Assembly: GCA_947483555.1 (NCBI GenBank)
Contig: CANKMW010000003.1
Span: forward strand, 106,123 to 170,122
Direction of reading: 5' to 3'
Length of the DNA: 64,000 nucleotides
Source: Myxococcales bacterium
Lineage (GTDB): Bacteria > Myxococcota_A > Polyangia > Haliangiales > Haliangiaceae
Shown here: in pieces, positions 38,052-52,315 of the stretch
How the letters are laid out: each line of letters starts with the position of its first letter
How positions within the stretch are numbered: position 1 is the first letter of the stretch
Position numbers and translations under genes: made by a program
Notes under the pieces: model-generated
Databases searched by the model: none
Told to the model about the DNA's origin: nothing
The model's input: only the letters and a program-made list of their open reading frames with translations

Positions 38052-39269
38052 GTGCGACTCGTCGTGGCAGCGCTGCTCTTCGCCACCCTCGGCTGCTCGG
38101 GCCGCGAGTCGTCACCGGCGCACCGTCATGACGCCGGACCACCGCCCCGGCGCGTGATCGGCGCGCCGCCCCGTCACGTCCGGGCGTTGCCGCCGCATGC
38201 GATCGGCGCCGAGGGCGTGGGGCCCTACAAGCTGGGCGTGCCGATGGCGCACGTCCTGTCGACGCTGCCGTCGGGCCCGCGCATGGCGCTGCTCCAGATC
38301 CCGGGCGTGCTCGACTACTCGATCGTCCGCGACGAGGGCCTGCTGGTCGGCGGCGAACGCCAGGGCGCGGCGAGCTTCATCGCGGTGGTTCGCCAGGAGA
38401 TCGCGCGCACCGAGGACGGAGTCGGCGTCCGCGCCACGACGGCAACGCTGGTGAGCAAGGTCGGGCCGGCCCTGGCGACCCTCACCGTGGCCCGCGATCC
38501 GAACCTGTGGCTGGGCGTGAAGTTGCCGGGCGCGCACTTCGTCATGGCCGCCGGGCGCGTGATCGGTGTCCTCCTGACCGCGGTCGCGCCCGGTGCCGCA
38601 CCGGTGCTGGCCGCGAGCGACGCCGACGCCGGCGTCGGGGGCCCGCGTTGTGATCGGGCCGCGACCACCGCCGCCGACTTCAGCGGCGCCGCCCTGGGCG
38701 TCGAATTCGTACCGGCGTGTCTGGGCGGCGCCGACGGCGTCGGGATCACCGGCGAGCTGGTCGTGGTCGCCGCCCGGACCGTCGGTGACGCCCGGGCCCG
38801 CCGGGTCGCCGCCGCGGAGGTTCGTGGCTTGCGATGGGCGGCGCCGATCGAGTTCGACCGCGGCCGGGACGAGATCATCGCGGTCGCCGAGACCCGCGAC
38901 GACCAGGTCCGCGTGTTCAGCGTGATCGCGCTGCGCCTCGACGGTACCCGGTTGGTCCGGGTCGCCGACGCCGAGGTCTATCGGCTCGACGAGCAGCGTG
39001 CGGCGTGGATCGGCGCCTCGCTCGACGACCTCGCCATGTATCTCGAAGTTCAGGTCGACGGCGACGTCCTGATGGCGGGCGGCGTGCTCGTGCACGGTGG
39101 CCGCGGTGGAGTTCGCGAGCTGGCGCCGCTCTTGCCGGTGACCATCCGCCGTCGCGGGCGCACCACCGACGCCGACCGGACGCGCATCGAAGCGCCTGAC
39201 GCGGGCCCGGTCGACGCCCGACCGACCGATGCCGGGCACGCCGGCGCGGTGGCGCCAGGGGTGCCTTGA
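38052..39269 (+). CDS. lipoprotein of unknown function
   Basis: 405 residues from a GTG start, with a lipobox ending at Cys15 (LFATLGC). A His/Pro/Arg-rich linker follows. The body has repeated beta-strand segments (YSIVRDEGLLVGGERQGAASFIAVVRQEI; VGITGELVVVAARTVGDA) and the C-terminus is an Asp/Ala/Pro-rich tail. No domain recognised. It is 63 bases downstream of the kinase gene and may belong to the same transcription unit. Confidence 0.6.
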   Translation: MRLVVAALLFATLGCSGRESSPAHRHDAGPPPRRVIGAPPRHVRALPPHAIGAEGVGPYKLGVPMAHVLSTLPSGPRMALLQIPGVLDYSIVRDEGLLVGGERQGAASFIAVVRQEIARTEDGVGVRATTATLVSKVGPALATLTVARDPNLWLGVKLPGAHFVMAAGRVIGVLLTAVAPGAAPVLAASDADAGVGGPRCDRAATTAADFSGAALGVEFVPACLGGADGVGITGELVVVAARTVGDARARRVAAAEVRGLRWAAPIEFDRGRDEIIAVAETRDDQVRVFSVIALRLDGTRLVRVADAEVYRLDEQRAAWIGASLDDLAMYLEVQVDGDVLMAGGVLVHGGRGGVRELAPLLPVTIRRRGRTTDADRTRIEAPDAGPVDARPTDAGHAGAVAPGVP

Positions 39270-39396
39270 TCAGGCGGCCGGGCAGGTCGGCATCGGTGGG
39301 TGCCCGTGAGGCTTTGCGATTGCGCCGCAACTACTGCAAAATAATGGAGTTGCTGCTTCGCCGCGCGTACCCGGGGAGGCGCGGACTCCGCCGCTC

Positions 39397-41334
<1,938 letters not shown>

Positions 41335-41377
41335 GCGGCTGAGAATCGATCCTCGCTCCAGATTCCGCTCGCCGTGA

Positions 41378-43243
41378 GCACCTGGTAGTCACTCCGCGCC
41401 CGAGATTCAGTACGACGGGCCGGACGTGACCGCGACGACGCTGACCCGTCCCGACGTCGCCGGTTCCGTCGCGTACGACCGCAGCCAGTACACGAGCGCC
41501 CGCCGGATCACCGAGACCATCGACGGCGGCCTCCCGGTCACGTACGCCTATGACCGCGATCAGCGGCTGGTCTCGGCGGGCGCGCTGTCCATCGTCAACG
41601 ACCCCGGCAACGGTACGCGTCGCTCGCGAGCCGTCGGCGGCGTCTCGGAGAGCGTCCTGTACAACGGCCATGGCGATCCTGGGACGGTGACGACCACCGT
41701 CGGTGGCGCGGCGCTGCTCGCCCGCACCTACGGGTACGACGCCCCGGGGCGCATCGCGACCGTGACCGAGTCCGTCGGTGGTGGTGCCGGCGTCACCCGC
41801 GGCTACCGCTACGACCTCGGCGGACGCCTGCAGGCGGTCACCGACGCCGCGGGCAACCCGCTCGCCAGCTACACGTACGACGCCAACGGCAACCGCACCA
41901 CGGCGCCGGGCGTCACCTCCGGCGACATCATCGTCGACGAGCACGATCAGCTCTGGGCCTACGGCACGCTGCTCTTCGACTACACGCCCAATGGCGAGGT
42001 CGCGAGCGTCGCCGACGCCAGCGGGATGACCACCACGTACACCTGGGACACCCTGGGCGCGCTCCGGCGCGTGGGGCTGCCTGACGGCCGCACGATCGAC
42101 TACCTCGTCGACGGCGCGAACCACCGCATCGGCAAGCGCGTCAACGGCACCCTGGCGCACGGCCTCCTCTACAACGGCGAGGGCCGGCCGATCGCGCAGC
42201 TCTCGAGCAGCGGCGTGGTGGCGAGCCGGTTCATCTACAGCCGCTCGACCGGGGCGCCCGACTACATGGTTCGCGGCAGCGCGACCTATGCGTTCGTCAC
42301 CGACCACCTCGGGAGCGTGCGCCTCGTGGTCGACGTCCAGAGCGGCGCCATCGCCCAGCGCCTCGAGTACGACGAGTACGGCCGCGTCGTGGTCGATACC
42401 GCACCCGGCTTCCAGCCCTTCGGCTACGCCGGTGGCCTCTACGACCCCGACACCGGCCTCGTCCAGTTCGGCGCCCGCGAGTACGACGCCCGCGTCGGGC
42501 GCTGGATGTCGCGCGATCCGGTCGGCTTCGCCGATGGCGGCAACGTCTACGCCTACGTCGGCTCCGACCCGATCAACCTCGTCGACCCGCTGGGCACGGC
42601 GGGCGGCTTCTGGCAGGCCGTCACTGACCTCTCCGCCAGCTACGGCGACAAGCTGACCTACGGGCTCACCGCCAAGCTGCGCCAGATGCTGGGCGTCGAC
42701 GACGTCGTCGACAAGTGCTCGGGCTGGTACGCCCTCGGCGGCCTGGCCGGCGAGTTGACCGCCGACTACCTCATGGGCGCGGCCCTCGGCCGCCTCGTCG
42801 GTGTGGGCGCGCGCGTCATCTGCCGCAATTCGTTCACGGCCGGCACGCCCGTCCACACCCCGGACGGCCTCGTCCCGATCGAGGCGCTCGCCCCGGGCGA
42901 TCTGGTGCTCGCGCGCGACGACCAGACCGGCGAGGTCGCCTATCGACCGATCGACCAGGTCATCGTCACGGCCGACAAGCAGGCCTCCGACCTGCGCCTG
43001 GACCGCGACGGCGTGGTCGAGACGATCGGCGTCACCTCCGAGCACCCGTTCTGGTCGCGCGGGCGCGGCTGGACCAAGGCCTACCGGCTGGCCCCCGGCC
43101 GCCTCGTGCCAGCCGCGAGTACGTCTACAACCTCGACGTCGCCGACGACCACACGTTCTTCGTCGGCAAGGTCGGGGCGTGGGTTCACAACTGCGCCTTC
43201 GCCCCCGGGGCTACCAAACCAACGGTTTCGCACCCGAAGCTGA
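41378..43243 (+). pseudogene. Rhs/YD-repeat protein, 5'-truncated and frameshifted in its Hint domain
   Basis: The frame is open from 41378, with no signal peptide or credible start (GTG at 41426 is the first candidate). It has several YD repeats (TYAYDRDQRLVS, YGYDAPGRIATV, SYTYDANGNRTT), then the conserved Rhs core end (GLVQFGAREYDARVGRWMSRDPVGFADGGNVYAYV). A Hint self-splicing domain follows (FTAGTPVHTPDGLVPIEAL; TSEHPFWSRGRGWTKA). After RLAPGRLV the frame goes out of register near 43100-43116 and ends at 43243; the remainder of Hint and the toxin tip continue one frame over. Full Rhs proteins are usually much longer. It looks like a displaced Rhs 3' cassette. Confidence 0.75.
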
Positions 43244-43497
43244 TGCACCACGTCAACAACTTCTACAAGGGGGTAAAGAACGCGAACCGCGTCGGCAACG
43301 GAACCACGGCCGACGCCATTCGCTACGAGCTGAGGACGGCACAGAGGGTCGGCGGGAAACTCCACACCCAGAAAGGAGAGGACATGGTGAGGGGACTGGG
43401 GAACTGGCTCAGAGGAAACCCCGGCGGGTCGGCCTCCGATCGATCAGTGGCCCAGGCTATGCTAGATGATCTGACGCGTGCCTTGGGGGGCAGATGA
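43114..43497 (+). pseudogene. Hint C-terminal half plus polymorphic toxin tip, out of frame with the Rhs body
   Basis: In the other frame the sequence resumes exactly with REYVYNLDVADDHTFFVGKVGAWVHNC, the end of a Hint domain; the final Asn-Cys is the cleavage point. A tip of about 100 residues follows: HPKLMHHVNNFYKG, RVGNGTTADAIRYEL, GKLHTQKGEDMVRGLGNWL, ending DLTRALGGR. It looks like a C-terminal Rhs effector toxin; I cannot name its activity. Its GC content is lower than that of the Rhs body. The stop overlaps the immunity gene (ATGA). No start codon links it to translation unless it is recombined onto another Rhs. Confidence 0.6.
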
Positions 43498-43949
43498 AGG
43501 ACAGCCAGCCCGATCCGGATCTCGCGGGTCCCAATACGATCGCCAGGGGCGAAGTCATGCCGCTCCTGCTGAATGCATGCCCCTCGTTCCAGGGGGCCTG
43601 GAAGGCCCACGTCGCTGACTCCAGCTACGAAGAGGGCTTGCTCTACATTGACCTTGGCGAGTTTGCGCGTCACCTCGTTGAGCTCATGGGCACGGGCTCG
43701 ACCAAGGAGTTTTCAGCGGTGTTCGACGTCGTGGAGCGCCTTCATGTCGACGGTGATTCGTATGTCAAGGAAGCTGCGACCATCGGCCTGCTCGAAGGGA
43801 TTCAGCACATGGCAGGTGACGATGCTGTCGATCTGGAGGCTTTCGTTCCTCACCTGAGATCTGAATCGGCCAAGTGGTGGGCAGAACTCAACGGCTTCTG
43901 GGGCGGGAATTCGCCCTACGTCGGTGCTGGCATCAAGCCAACAACGTAG
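43494..43949 (+). CDS. probable immunity protein to the Rhs toxin tip
   Basis: A 151-residue acidic protein, mostly helical, starting at an ATG overlapping the toxin stop. Conserved-looking segments include ARGEVMPLLLNACPSFQGAW, YIDLGEFARHLVELM, FSAVFDVVERLHVDGDSYVKEAATIGLLEGIQHM and ESAKWWAELNGFW. These match a family of small helical proteins commonly found directly after Rhs and other polymorphic toxins. It would bind and neutralise the tip in the cytoplasm. The gene is intact although its toxin is disconnected. Confidence 0.65.
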   Translation: MKDSQPDPDLAGPNTIARGEVMPLLLNACPSFQGAWKAHVADSSYEEGLLYIDLGEFARHLVELMGTGSTKEFSAVFDVVERLHVDGDSYVKEAATIGLLEGIQHMAGDDAVDLEAFVPHLRSESAKWWAELNGFWGGNSPYVGAGIKPTT

Positions 43950-44595
43950 GCGCTCATCGCCTCACCATCGACGCCGACTCCTGGCGCGAAGGCCATGGCC
44001 TCGACGCCGCCGATCCACCGCCCCCGCGTCAGCCATCACGCCGCCGCCGGCACCGCGCGCGCTCGGCCGGCGCGTCCTGACACCCGTTGGCCGCCGGCCA
44101 CGCCGGCCTCGGGCCGCCGGCACGCCGGCCTCCGCACCCACCGGTCGACTGTCATTTCTCTACGGATCCGGAAGGCCGTTAACAGACCTGGGTTGAATTG
44201 GCCTGACTTCTTCACCCGTCGGAGAACGGAGGCGTTCGCCACGTCGATCCGGCGGGCTGATCGGTGCCGGCATCGAAGCAGGTCGCCTCTCGAGTGCCGC
44301 GGACTACCCAAGCTCGGCAAGGACCCGAGCTAGTACCCGCCGACACCGGCGGTGACACAGCTTCGCCGGATCGCCGGATGCGGGCCATCTCGCGCGTGCC
44401 GCGACCGCGTCGCTCACCATCTCCTCCGACTCGCTGAGCGCACCCAGCGACACCCGGATCCCAAGCAGTTGGTGCAGCAGCCCCTGCGTCTTGCGCCGGC
44501 TGGCGTGGCACTCGGAGATCACAGGCCGAGTCGCGGCGCGGCGCCTGCGCCGTCGATCCGATCGCCTTGTCCGCTGACCGGCCGCGGGCGGAACT
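43950..44595. other. 646-base stretch without an intact gene
   Basis: Between the immunity gene and vapC there is no open frame with convincing coding character. Bases 44086-44132 hold two near-identical GC-rich direct repeats built on GGCCGCCGGC and ACGCCGGCCTC. A less GC-rich segment around 44150-44250 has no recognisable feature. Bases 44388-44522 carry a transposase relic on the minus strand. The stretch looks like decayed accessory DNA at the end of the Rhs cassette. Confidence 0.6.
44388..44522 (-). pseudogene. transposase fragment, IS66-like
   Basis: From GTG at 44522 the minus strand reads SECHASRRKTQGLLHQLLGI followed by RVSLGALSESEEMVSDAVAA. This resembles the central part of IS66-family transposases, where a short helix pair of the form (R/K)..QxLLxxLxGVxxSLGxLSxxE is typical. 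There is no start, DDE catalytic core or inverted repeat around it. A decayed remnant of an insertion sequence. Confidence 0.5.
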
Positions 44596-44988
44596 CTACG
44601 TCGCGTCCAGCCGCGGCAGCTGCGGCATGGTGTCGAAGTCGCGATCGAGCGTGTGCAGCGTCGCGCCGTGCTGGAGGACCAGCGCGGCGATCCAGATGTC
44701 GTTGATCGGGATCGGCGTCCCCTGTCTGGTCAGCTGGAGCTTCAGCTGGGCATAGAAATGCGTCGTCGCGTCGTCGCAGGCGAGGACCCGCACCCTCGGC
44801 GAATCGAGGAACTGGAGGAGCGCCGCCTCGTTCTGCTTGCCCTTCGTGCCCTTCGCGAAGCCGAATCGCAATTCGGCCAGGACCGGCACCGGCAGGTGGA
44901 TCGCGTCCGCTTCGCGGACGGCCGTCACGGTGATCGGCGCCCGATCCATGAACGCGCGGTAGGTGTTGGTATCGAGCGCCAGCTTCAC
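44596..44988 (-). CDS. vapC: VapC-type PIN-domain toxin
   Basis: 130 residues. PIN domains are Mg-dependent RNases; the VapC branch cleaves tRNA or rRNA. The N-terminal LALDTNTYRAF gives the first catalytic Asp (residue 6), the middle VPVLAELRFGFAKGT the Glu, PINDIWIAALVLQHG the second Asp (about 98), and TLDRDFDTMPQL the last. All are present, so it should be active. The ATG overlaps the antitoxin stop (ATGA), the standard vapBC arrangement. Confidence 0.88.
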   Translation of the reverse strand: MKLALDTNTYRAFMDRAPITVTAVREADAIHLPVPVLAELRFGFAKGTKGKQNEAALLQFLDSPRVRVLACDDATTHFYAQLKLQLTRQGTPIPINDIWIAALVLQHGATLHTLDRDFDTMPQLPRLDAT

Positions 44989-45245
44989 GGCCAGTCTCGC
45001 AGATCGACCTTCCGTTGCTCGTCCAAGGCGCGATCGGTCTCCGGGTCGTGGACCCAGCTGCCGATCAGATGATCGAGATCATCATGGACGCGGGGATCCT
45101 TCGCCACCGCCGCCGCTGTCGCCAGGACCTCGAGGACGATCGCGTTGAGGCTCCGTCCCTGGTCCACGGCTCGCTTTCGCAACGCGCGGTCGACCACGCG
45201 CGGGACGTCGCGGATCGTGTATTGGACGCGTGCCTTCACCTTCAT
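44985..45245 (-). CDS. vapB: VapB-type antitoxin, ribbon-helix-helix-like
   Basis: 86 residues starting MKVKARVQYTIRDVPRVVD. The N-terminal strand and helices (YTIRDVPRVVDRALRKRAVDQGRSLNAIVLEVL) match ribbon-helix-helix antitoxins of the FitA/VapB type, which bind DNA as dimers. The C-terminal acidic part (DHLIGSWVHDPETDRALDEQ) would cover the PIN active site. A longer in-frame start exists, but the ATG at 45245 lies within the inverted repeat that is the likely operator. Confidence 0.75.
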   Translation of the reverse strand: MKVKARVQYTIRDVPRVVDRALRKRAVDQGRSLNAIVLEVLATAAAVAKDPRVHDDLDHLIGSWVHDPETDRALDEQRKVDLRDWP

Positions 45246-45276
45246 GCCTGCATCATGGCATCTGGATGCAGGCATG
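45243..45276. promoter_or_regulatory. 12-bp inverted repeat over the vapB start, probable operator
   Basis: CATGCCTGCATC and its exact reverse complement GATGCAGGCATG are separated by ATGGCATCTG. The left arm includes the complement of the vapB start codon. Ribbon-helix-helix antitoxins repress their own operon at such repeats. Regulatory role inferred from position and symmetry. Confidence 0.55.
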
Positions 45277-45367
45277 GCAAGATGCTCGGTGTCGCGCGCG
45301 CGGGGAAATCTCGGAGGCGATTCGGTTTCGGCGACGGTTTCGGCGACGGCGACGGATTCGGCGTCGG

Positions 45368-46510
45368 TCAGCCGGCTGCGGCCAGCTCGCGGACCACCTC
45401 GCGCAGCACTGCCGCCGCCTGTTCGACCTCCGCCATCGTGGTCTGCAACCCGAACGATAGCCGGACCATGCCCCAGGTCGCGGGCAGTCCGATCGCGGTC
45501 AGCGTCCCCGATGGCTTGGCGCCCGGCGTCGCGCATGCCGAACCCGACGACGCGATCACGCCGCGCGACGCCAGCACGTTGCGCAGCCCGTCGGCGCTGA
45601 CGCGTTCGAACGCGAGGCTGGCGATGTGCGGCGCGTGCTCGCCGGGCGCGAGCAGGCGCCATGGCACGCCACTTCCGGCCGCCGCCGTCGCGATCGCGGC
45701 GGCCATCGCACGCCACCGCGACGTCGCTTCGGGCATGGCGGCCACCGCGCGCGCGGCGGCGAGGCCAAAGCCGGCGGCGCCGGGGGCGTCCTGGGTGCCG
45801 TGGCGACGACCGCCCTGCTGACCGCCACCACTCCAGAACGGGACCAGCGGCGCGCCGTGGCGCAACCACAGCGCGCCGGTGCCCTTGGGGCCGTGGAGCT
45901 TGTGGCCGGCGACGCCGAGGCTATCGACGCCGAGCGCGGCGACGTCGAGAGGGATCTTGCCCAGCGCCTGGGTCGCGTCGCAATGCACGTGGGCCCGGCC
46001 GGTCGGCATGCGCGCGCGCCCGGCCCGCGTCAGCTCGGCGACCGGTTGCACCGTGCCGAGCTCGTTCGAGACCAGCATCACCGCCACCACCCGGGTGTGG
46101 ACGTCGACCAGCGCGGCCAGCCTCCCGGCCTCGACCACGCCGCCGGCGGTCGCCGGCGCCACCCGGACCGGCCAGCCGTCGCCGAGCTGGGCCGCCGAGG
46201 CCGCCACCGCCGGGTGCTCGAGCGCCGAGATCACCACGCCACCCGGATCGGCGGCGCGCGCGGCGCCGATCACCCCGAGCGCGTTGGCTTCGGTGCCGCC
46301 CGAGGTCCACACCACGTCGCCGTGGATCCCGCCTGGGTCGCCGAGGGCGGCCAGCAGCTGGTCGCGCGCGGTCGCGATCCGCCGCCGCGCCGCGGCGCCG
46401 CCCGGGTGGGCCGCCGACGGGTTGGCGTAGTCCTCGCGCGACACCTCGCCGACCAGCGCCAGCACCTCATCGGACACCGGGGTCGACGCCGCATTGTCGA
46501 GGTAGATCAT
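45368..46510 (-). CDS. cysteine desulfurase (NifS/IscS-type, class V aminotransferase)
   Basis: 380 residues when started at the ATG of MIYLDNAASTP, the family's usual start; a GTG at 46528 would add six residues. It is a PLP enzyme that takes sulfur from cysteine. The PLP Lys is in GVAGHKLHGPKGTGALW, TSGGTEANALGV and SNELGTVQPV are cofactor-binding regions, and the active-site Cys lies in ASSGSACATPG. No Fe-S scaffold gene is adjacent, so the acceptor may be tRNA thiolation or general Fe-S assembly. Divergent from hemW with almost no spacer, so their promoters must overlap the coding sequences. Confidence 0.9.
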   Translation of the reverse strand: MIYLDNAASTPVSDEVLALVGEVSREDYANPSAAHPGGAAARRRIATARDQLLAALGDPGGIHGDVVWTSGGTEANALGVIGAARAADPGGVVISALEHPAVAASAAQLGDGWPVRVAPATAGGVVEAGRLAALVDVHTRVVAVMLVSNELGTVQPVAELTRAGRARMPTGRAHVHCDATQALGKIPLDVAALGVDSLGVAGHKLHGPKGTGALWLRHGAPLVPFWSGGGQQGGRRHGTQDAPGAAGFGLAAARAVAAMPEATSRWRAMAAAIATAAAGSGVPWRLLAPGEHAPHIASLAFERVSADGLRNVLASRGVIASSGSACATPGAKPSGTLTAIGLPATWGMVRLSFGLQTTMAEVEQAAAVLREVVRELAAAG

Positions 46511-46531
46511 CCGTGGTGAAGTGCTCACGTC

Positions 46532-47686
46532 GTGGAGCGCAGCCTACAGCGTGATCTCGGTGTGTACATCCACTTCCCGTGGTGTCGTGCGCTTTGCCCG
46601 TACTGCGACTTTCCGGTGCTGGTGGCGCGCGCGGAGCCGCCGCACCGCGCCTACCTCGACGCCGTGCTCGGCGAGCTCGACCAGCGCGGATCCGAGCTCG
46701 CCGGGCGCACGCTGTGCTCGATCTACCTCGGCGGTGGCACGCCGTCGTTGTGGGACCCGGCCTGTATCGCCGAGCTGATCGCCCGGGTCGCGGCCCACTG
46801 GCACGCCGATCCGTCCCACCTCGAGATCACGCTCGAGACCAACCCGATCGACTGCAGCGGACCGCGCATGGCGGCGTGGCGTGCCGGCGGTGTCAACCGA
46901 CTATCGATCGGCGTGCAATCGTGGGAGGCGGCCGATCTCGCCGCGCTCGGCCGTGACCATGCGATGGGCGACGGGCCGGCGGCGATCGAGGCCGCGGCCG
47001 GTGCCGGTTTCGCCGTGATCTCCGCCGATCTCATGCTCGGCGCCCCGGGCGTGAGCCGCGATCCACACCAGGCACCGAGCTCGGTGGGCGCCGCCATCGA
47101 CAGCGGCGTCGCCCATGTCTCGGTCTACGAGCTCACCATCGAGCCGGCCACCACCTTCGGCAAGCGGGTCCGCGCCGGCACCTTGCCGGTCCTGCCCGAC
47201 GACGATCTGGCCCAGCTGTACGAGGCCACCCACCACGCGCTCACCGCCGCCGGCTTCGAGCACTACGAGGTGTCGTCGTACGCACGTCCGGGCCGCCGCG
47301 CCGTGCACAACAGCCTGTACTGGCAGGGCGCCGAGTACCTCGGCCTCGGTCTCGGGGCGGCGTCCTACCTCCGCGACCCTGATGGGGGGGGGGCGGTGCG
47401 CCAGGTCAACAGCCGGCAACTCGCCAGGTATCTGGGCGGCGGGGCGGCCCGCGTCGCCGAGCGCACCCCGCTCACCGCACACGAGGTCGCCACCGACGAG
47501 CTATGGCTCGCGATGCGCACCAGCGTCGGCGCGCCGGCGGCAGCGCTGGGGGCGGTGGCCACCTGGATGGTGGCCGCCGGGCTGGGCGAGATCGCCGGCG
47601 ACCGGGTCCATCCGACCCTTCGAGGGTTCCTGTTCGCCGATCAGATCGCCGCCCGCGTAGTATCAATGAGGGCAGGTCCTTCATGA
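46532..47686 (+). CDS. hemW: HemW-like radical SAM protein
   Basis: 384 residues. HemW, once annotated as oxygen-independent coproporphyrinogen oxidase, is a haem chaperone. The start [20 protein letters not shown] supplies the CxxxCxxC cluster motif; [16 protein letters not shown] and [10 protein letters not shown] are also typical. The protein contains a run of ten G bases at 47384-47393 (coding DGGG), an unusual slippage-prone site. The ATG of hrcA overlaps the stop, a common genomic pairing. Confidence 0.92.
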   Translation: MERSLQRDLGVYIHFPWCRALCPYCDFPVLVARAEPPHRAYLDAVLGELDQRGSELAGRTLCSIYLGGGTPSLWDPACIAELIARVAAHWHADPSHLEITLETNPIDCSGPRMAAWRAGGVNRLSIGVQSWEAADLAALGRDHAMGDGPAAIEAAAGAGFAVISADLMLGAPGVSRDPHQAPSSVGAAIDSGVAHVSVYELTIEPATTFGKRVRAGTLPVLPDDDLAQLYEATHHALTAAGFEHYEVSSYARPGRRAVHNSLYWQGAEYLGLGLGAASYLRDPDGGGAVRQVNSRQLARYLGGGAARVAERTPLTAHEVATDELWLAMRTSVGAPAAALGAVATWMVAAGLGEIAGDRVHPTLRGFLFADQIAARVVSMRAGPS

Positions 47687-48756
47687 GCGCACCCGAGCTG
47701 AGCCGACGCGCCCGCAAGATCTTGCAGGCCGTCGTCAGCGAGTATCTCCACAGCGGCGATCCCGTCGGGTCGCGGACCGTGACGCGACGTCACGACATCG
47801 GGTTGTCGCCTGCGACCGTGCGCAACGTGATGAGCGACCTCGAGGAGATGGGCCTCCTCGAGCAGCGCCACACCTCCGCCGGCCGCGTGCCCACCGAGTC
47901 GGGGCTACGCTTCTTCATCCAGTCGCTGCTCAAGGTCCGCGGTTTGACGCCGCGCGAGAAGGACGACATCCGAGCCCGCCTGGTGGCTCCGTCGCCCGAC
48001 GAGGTGCTGCAGCACGCGTCGCGGTTGCTGTCCGAGATCACCCAGCATGCGGCCGTCATCGTCGCACCCGATCCGGCCAAGGCTCGTTTTGGCCACATCG
48101 AGTTCGTGCCGCTGCGCGATGGCCGGCTGCTGGCCGTGCTGGTGACCGTCGACGGCCGGATCGAGAATCGCGTGATCCTCGCGCCCGGTCCCCCGCACGG
48201 GCCCCCACACGGGTCCATCGACGACGCTCGCCTCGAGCGCATGCACAACTACCTCAACGACCTGCTCTCGGGCCTGACGCTCGATGAGGTCCGCGCTCGC
48301 GTCCAGCGCGAGCTCGGCGATGACAAGCACCGCTACGACGAGCTGGTCGCCACCGCCTTGCGGCTCGGGGAGCAGGTCTTCACCGGCGGGGAGGTGCGCG
48401 CGGCCGACGTCGTGATCTCGGGTCAAGCCAACCTGGTCGATCTCGAGACCGCCGGCGATCGCGGCCGGCTCGACCGGATGCGCGAGCTGCTGCGCGCCCT
48501 CGAGGACCGCGCCCTCCTGGTGCAGCTCCTCGAGCGGACCAAGACCGCCGACGGCATCCAGGTGTTCCTGGGCGCCGAGACCGCGCACGCCGCGCTGGCC
48601 GAGTCGTCGGTGGTGGCGATCCCCTACGGTGCCGACGAGCGGCCGCTGGGCGCCATCGCCGTCATCGGCCCGATGCGCATGAACTACGGCCGGGTCATGA
48701 GCGTGGTCGACTTCACCGCCGACCTGCTCGGCCACATGCTGGGCGAGCCGGAGTGA
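47683..48756 (+). CDS. hrcA: heat-inducible transcription repressor HrcA
   Basis: 357 residues. HrcA represses heat-shock operons at CIRCE operators. The winged-helix start [24 protein letters not shown] with [39 protein letters not shown] is diagnostic; the C-terminal GAF-like part ends with [20 protein letters not shown]. It heads grpE, dnaK and dnaJ in one operon. I did not find a CIRCE sequence (TTAGCACTC and its repeat) upstream of hemW or hrcA. Confidence 0.96.
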   Translation: MSAPELSRRARKILQAVVSEYLHSGDPVGSRTVTRRHDIGLSPATVRNVMSDLEEMGLLEQRHTSAGRVPTESGLRFFIQSLLKVRGLTPREKDDIRARLVAPSPDEVLQHASRLLSEITQHAAVIVAPDPAKARFGHIEFVPLRDGRLLAVLVTVDGRIENRVILAPGPPHGPPHGSIDDARLERMHNYLNDLLSGLTLDEVRARVQRELGDDKHRYDELVATALRLGEQVFTGGEVRAADVVISGQANLVDLETAGDRGRLDRMRELLRALEDRALLVQLLERTKTADGIQVFLGAETAHAALAESSVVAIPYGADERPLGAIAVIGPMRMNYGRVMSVVDFTADLLGHMLGEPE

Positions 48757-48773
48757 GATATGGTCCAGTGCCG

Positions 48774-51387
<2,614 letters not shown>

Positions 51388-51388
<1 letters not shown>

Positions 51389-52305
51389 TGGCCCGGCGAC
51401 GCCGCGACTTCTACGAGGTGCTGGGGGTCGCCAAGGGCGCCGAAGACGCCGAGATCAAGCGCGCGTACCGCGAGCTGGCGCGGACGTTTCACCCCGATCT
51501 CAACCCCGGGGGCGCCGAGGCGTTCAAGGAGATCAACGAGGCCTACGCGGTGCTCTCGGATCCGCAGACCCGGGCCCGCTACGACCGCTGGGGCCACGAC
51601 GGCGAGGGCAGCGGCGGGCTGGGCTCGATGGTCGATGCCGTCGAGGAGGTGCTGGGTGACGTGCTGCGCCGCCGTCGCAAGAAACAGCGCGGCCACGACC
51701 TGCGCTACACCCTCGAGGTCGGCTTCGAGGAGGCGGCGTTCGGCTGCACCAAGGCGATCCAGGTGCCCACCGGCGCCCCGGCGGTCGGCGGCGCGGCCGC
51801 CGCGACGCGGGAGTTCTCGGTCGTGATCCCGCCGGGCACGCGCGAGGGCGCGATCAAGATGCTGCGTGGGGAGGGCGAGGCCGGGCAGGGTGGCGCGCCG
51901 GCCGGCGACCTGCACGTGATGGTGCGGGTCACGGATCACCCGCTGTTCCGGCGCGAGGGCCATGACGTGCTGTGCGACGTGCCGCTGACCGTGCCGCAGG
52001 CGGCGCTGGGCGCGGTGCTCGAGGTGCCGACCATCGATGGTCCGGTGAAGATGCGCATTCCGGAGGGTAGCCAGACCGGGCGGGTGTTCCGCATCCGCGG
52101 CCGGGGCGTGCCGCGCAGCGCCGGCAAGAACGCGCCGCGCGGCGATCAGCTGGTCAAGGTGGTGGTGCGCACCCCCACCGACCTGACGCCGCGGCAGCGC
52201 GAGTTGCTCGAGGAGCTGGCCCGCGCGCTCGGCGAGGTGGTGCCGCGTCGCGATGACAAGAAGGCGGGCGGGATCCTCGACCGCGTGCGCTCGCTGCTGG
52301 ACTGA
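51388..52305 (+). CDS. dnaJ: DnaJ-like cochaperone without zinc finger
   Basis: 305 residues from a GTG sharing a base with the dnaK stop (TAGTG). The J domain has [33 protein letters not shown] with HPD intact, so it can stimulate DnaK. The C-terminal substrate-binding domains follow ([63 protein letters not shown] in segments). The four CxxCxGxG zinc-finger repeats of classical DnaJ are absent, making it a CbpA-like class II protein in the place where DnaJ is expected. Confidence 0.9.
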
Positions 52306-52315
52306 CGCCGGCCCG

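Noticed and set aside
44036..44320. Minus-strand protein-coding gene
   Set aside because: The frame lacks a start signal, has mixed composition and reads across GC-rich direct repeats; no recognisable domain.
46500..46535. CIRCE operator or sigma-32-type promoter before hemW-hrcA
   Set aside because: No TTAGCACTC inverted repeat and no convincing -35/-10 pair in the very short divergent spacer.
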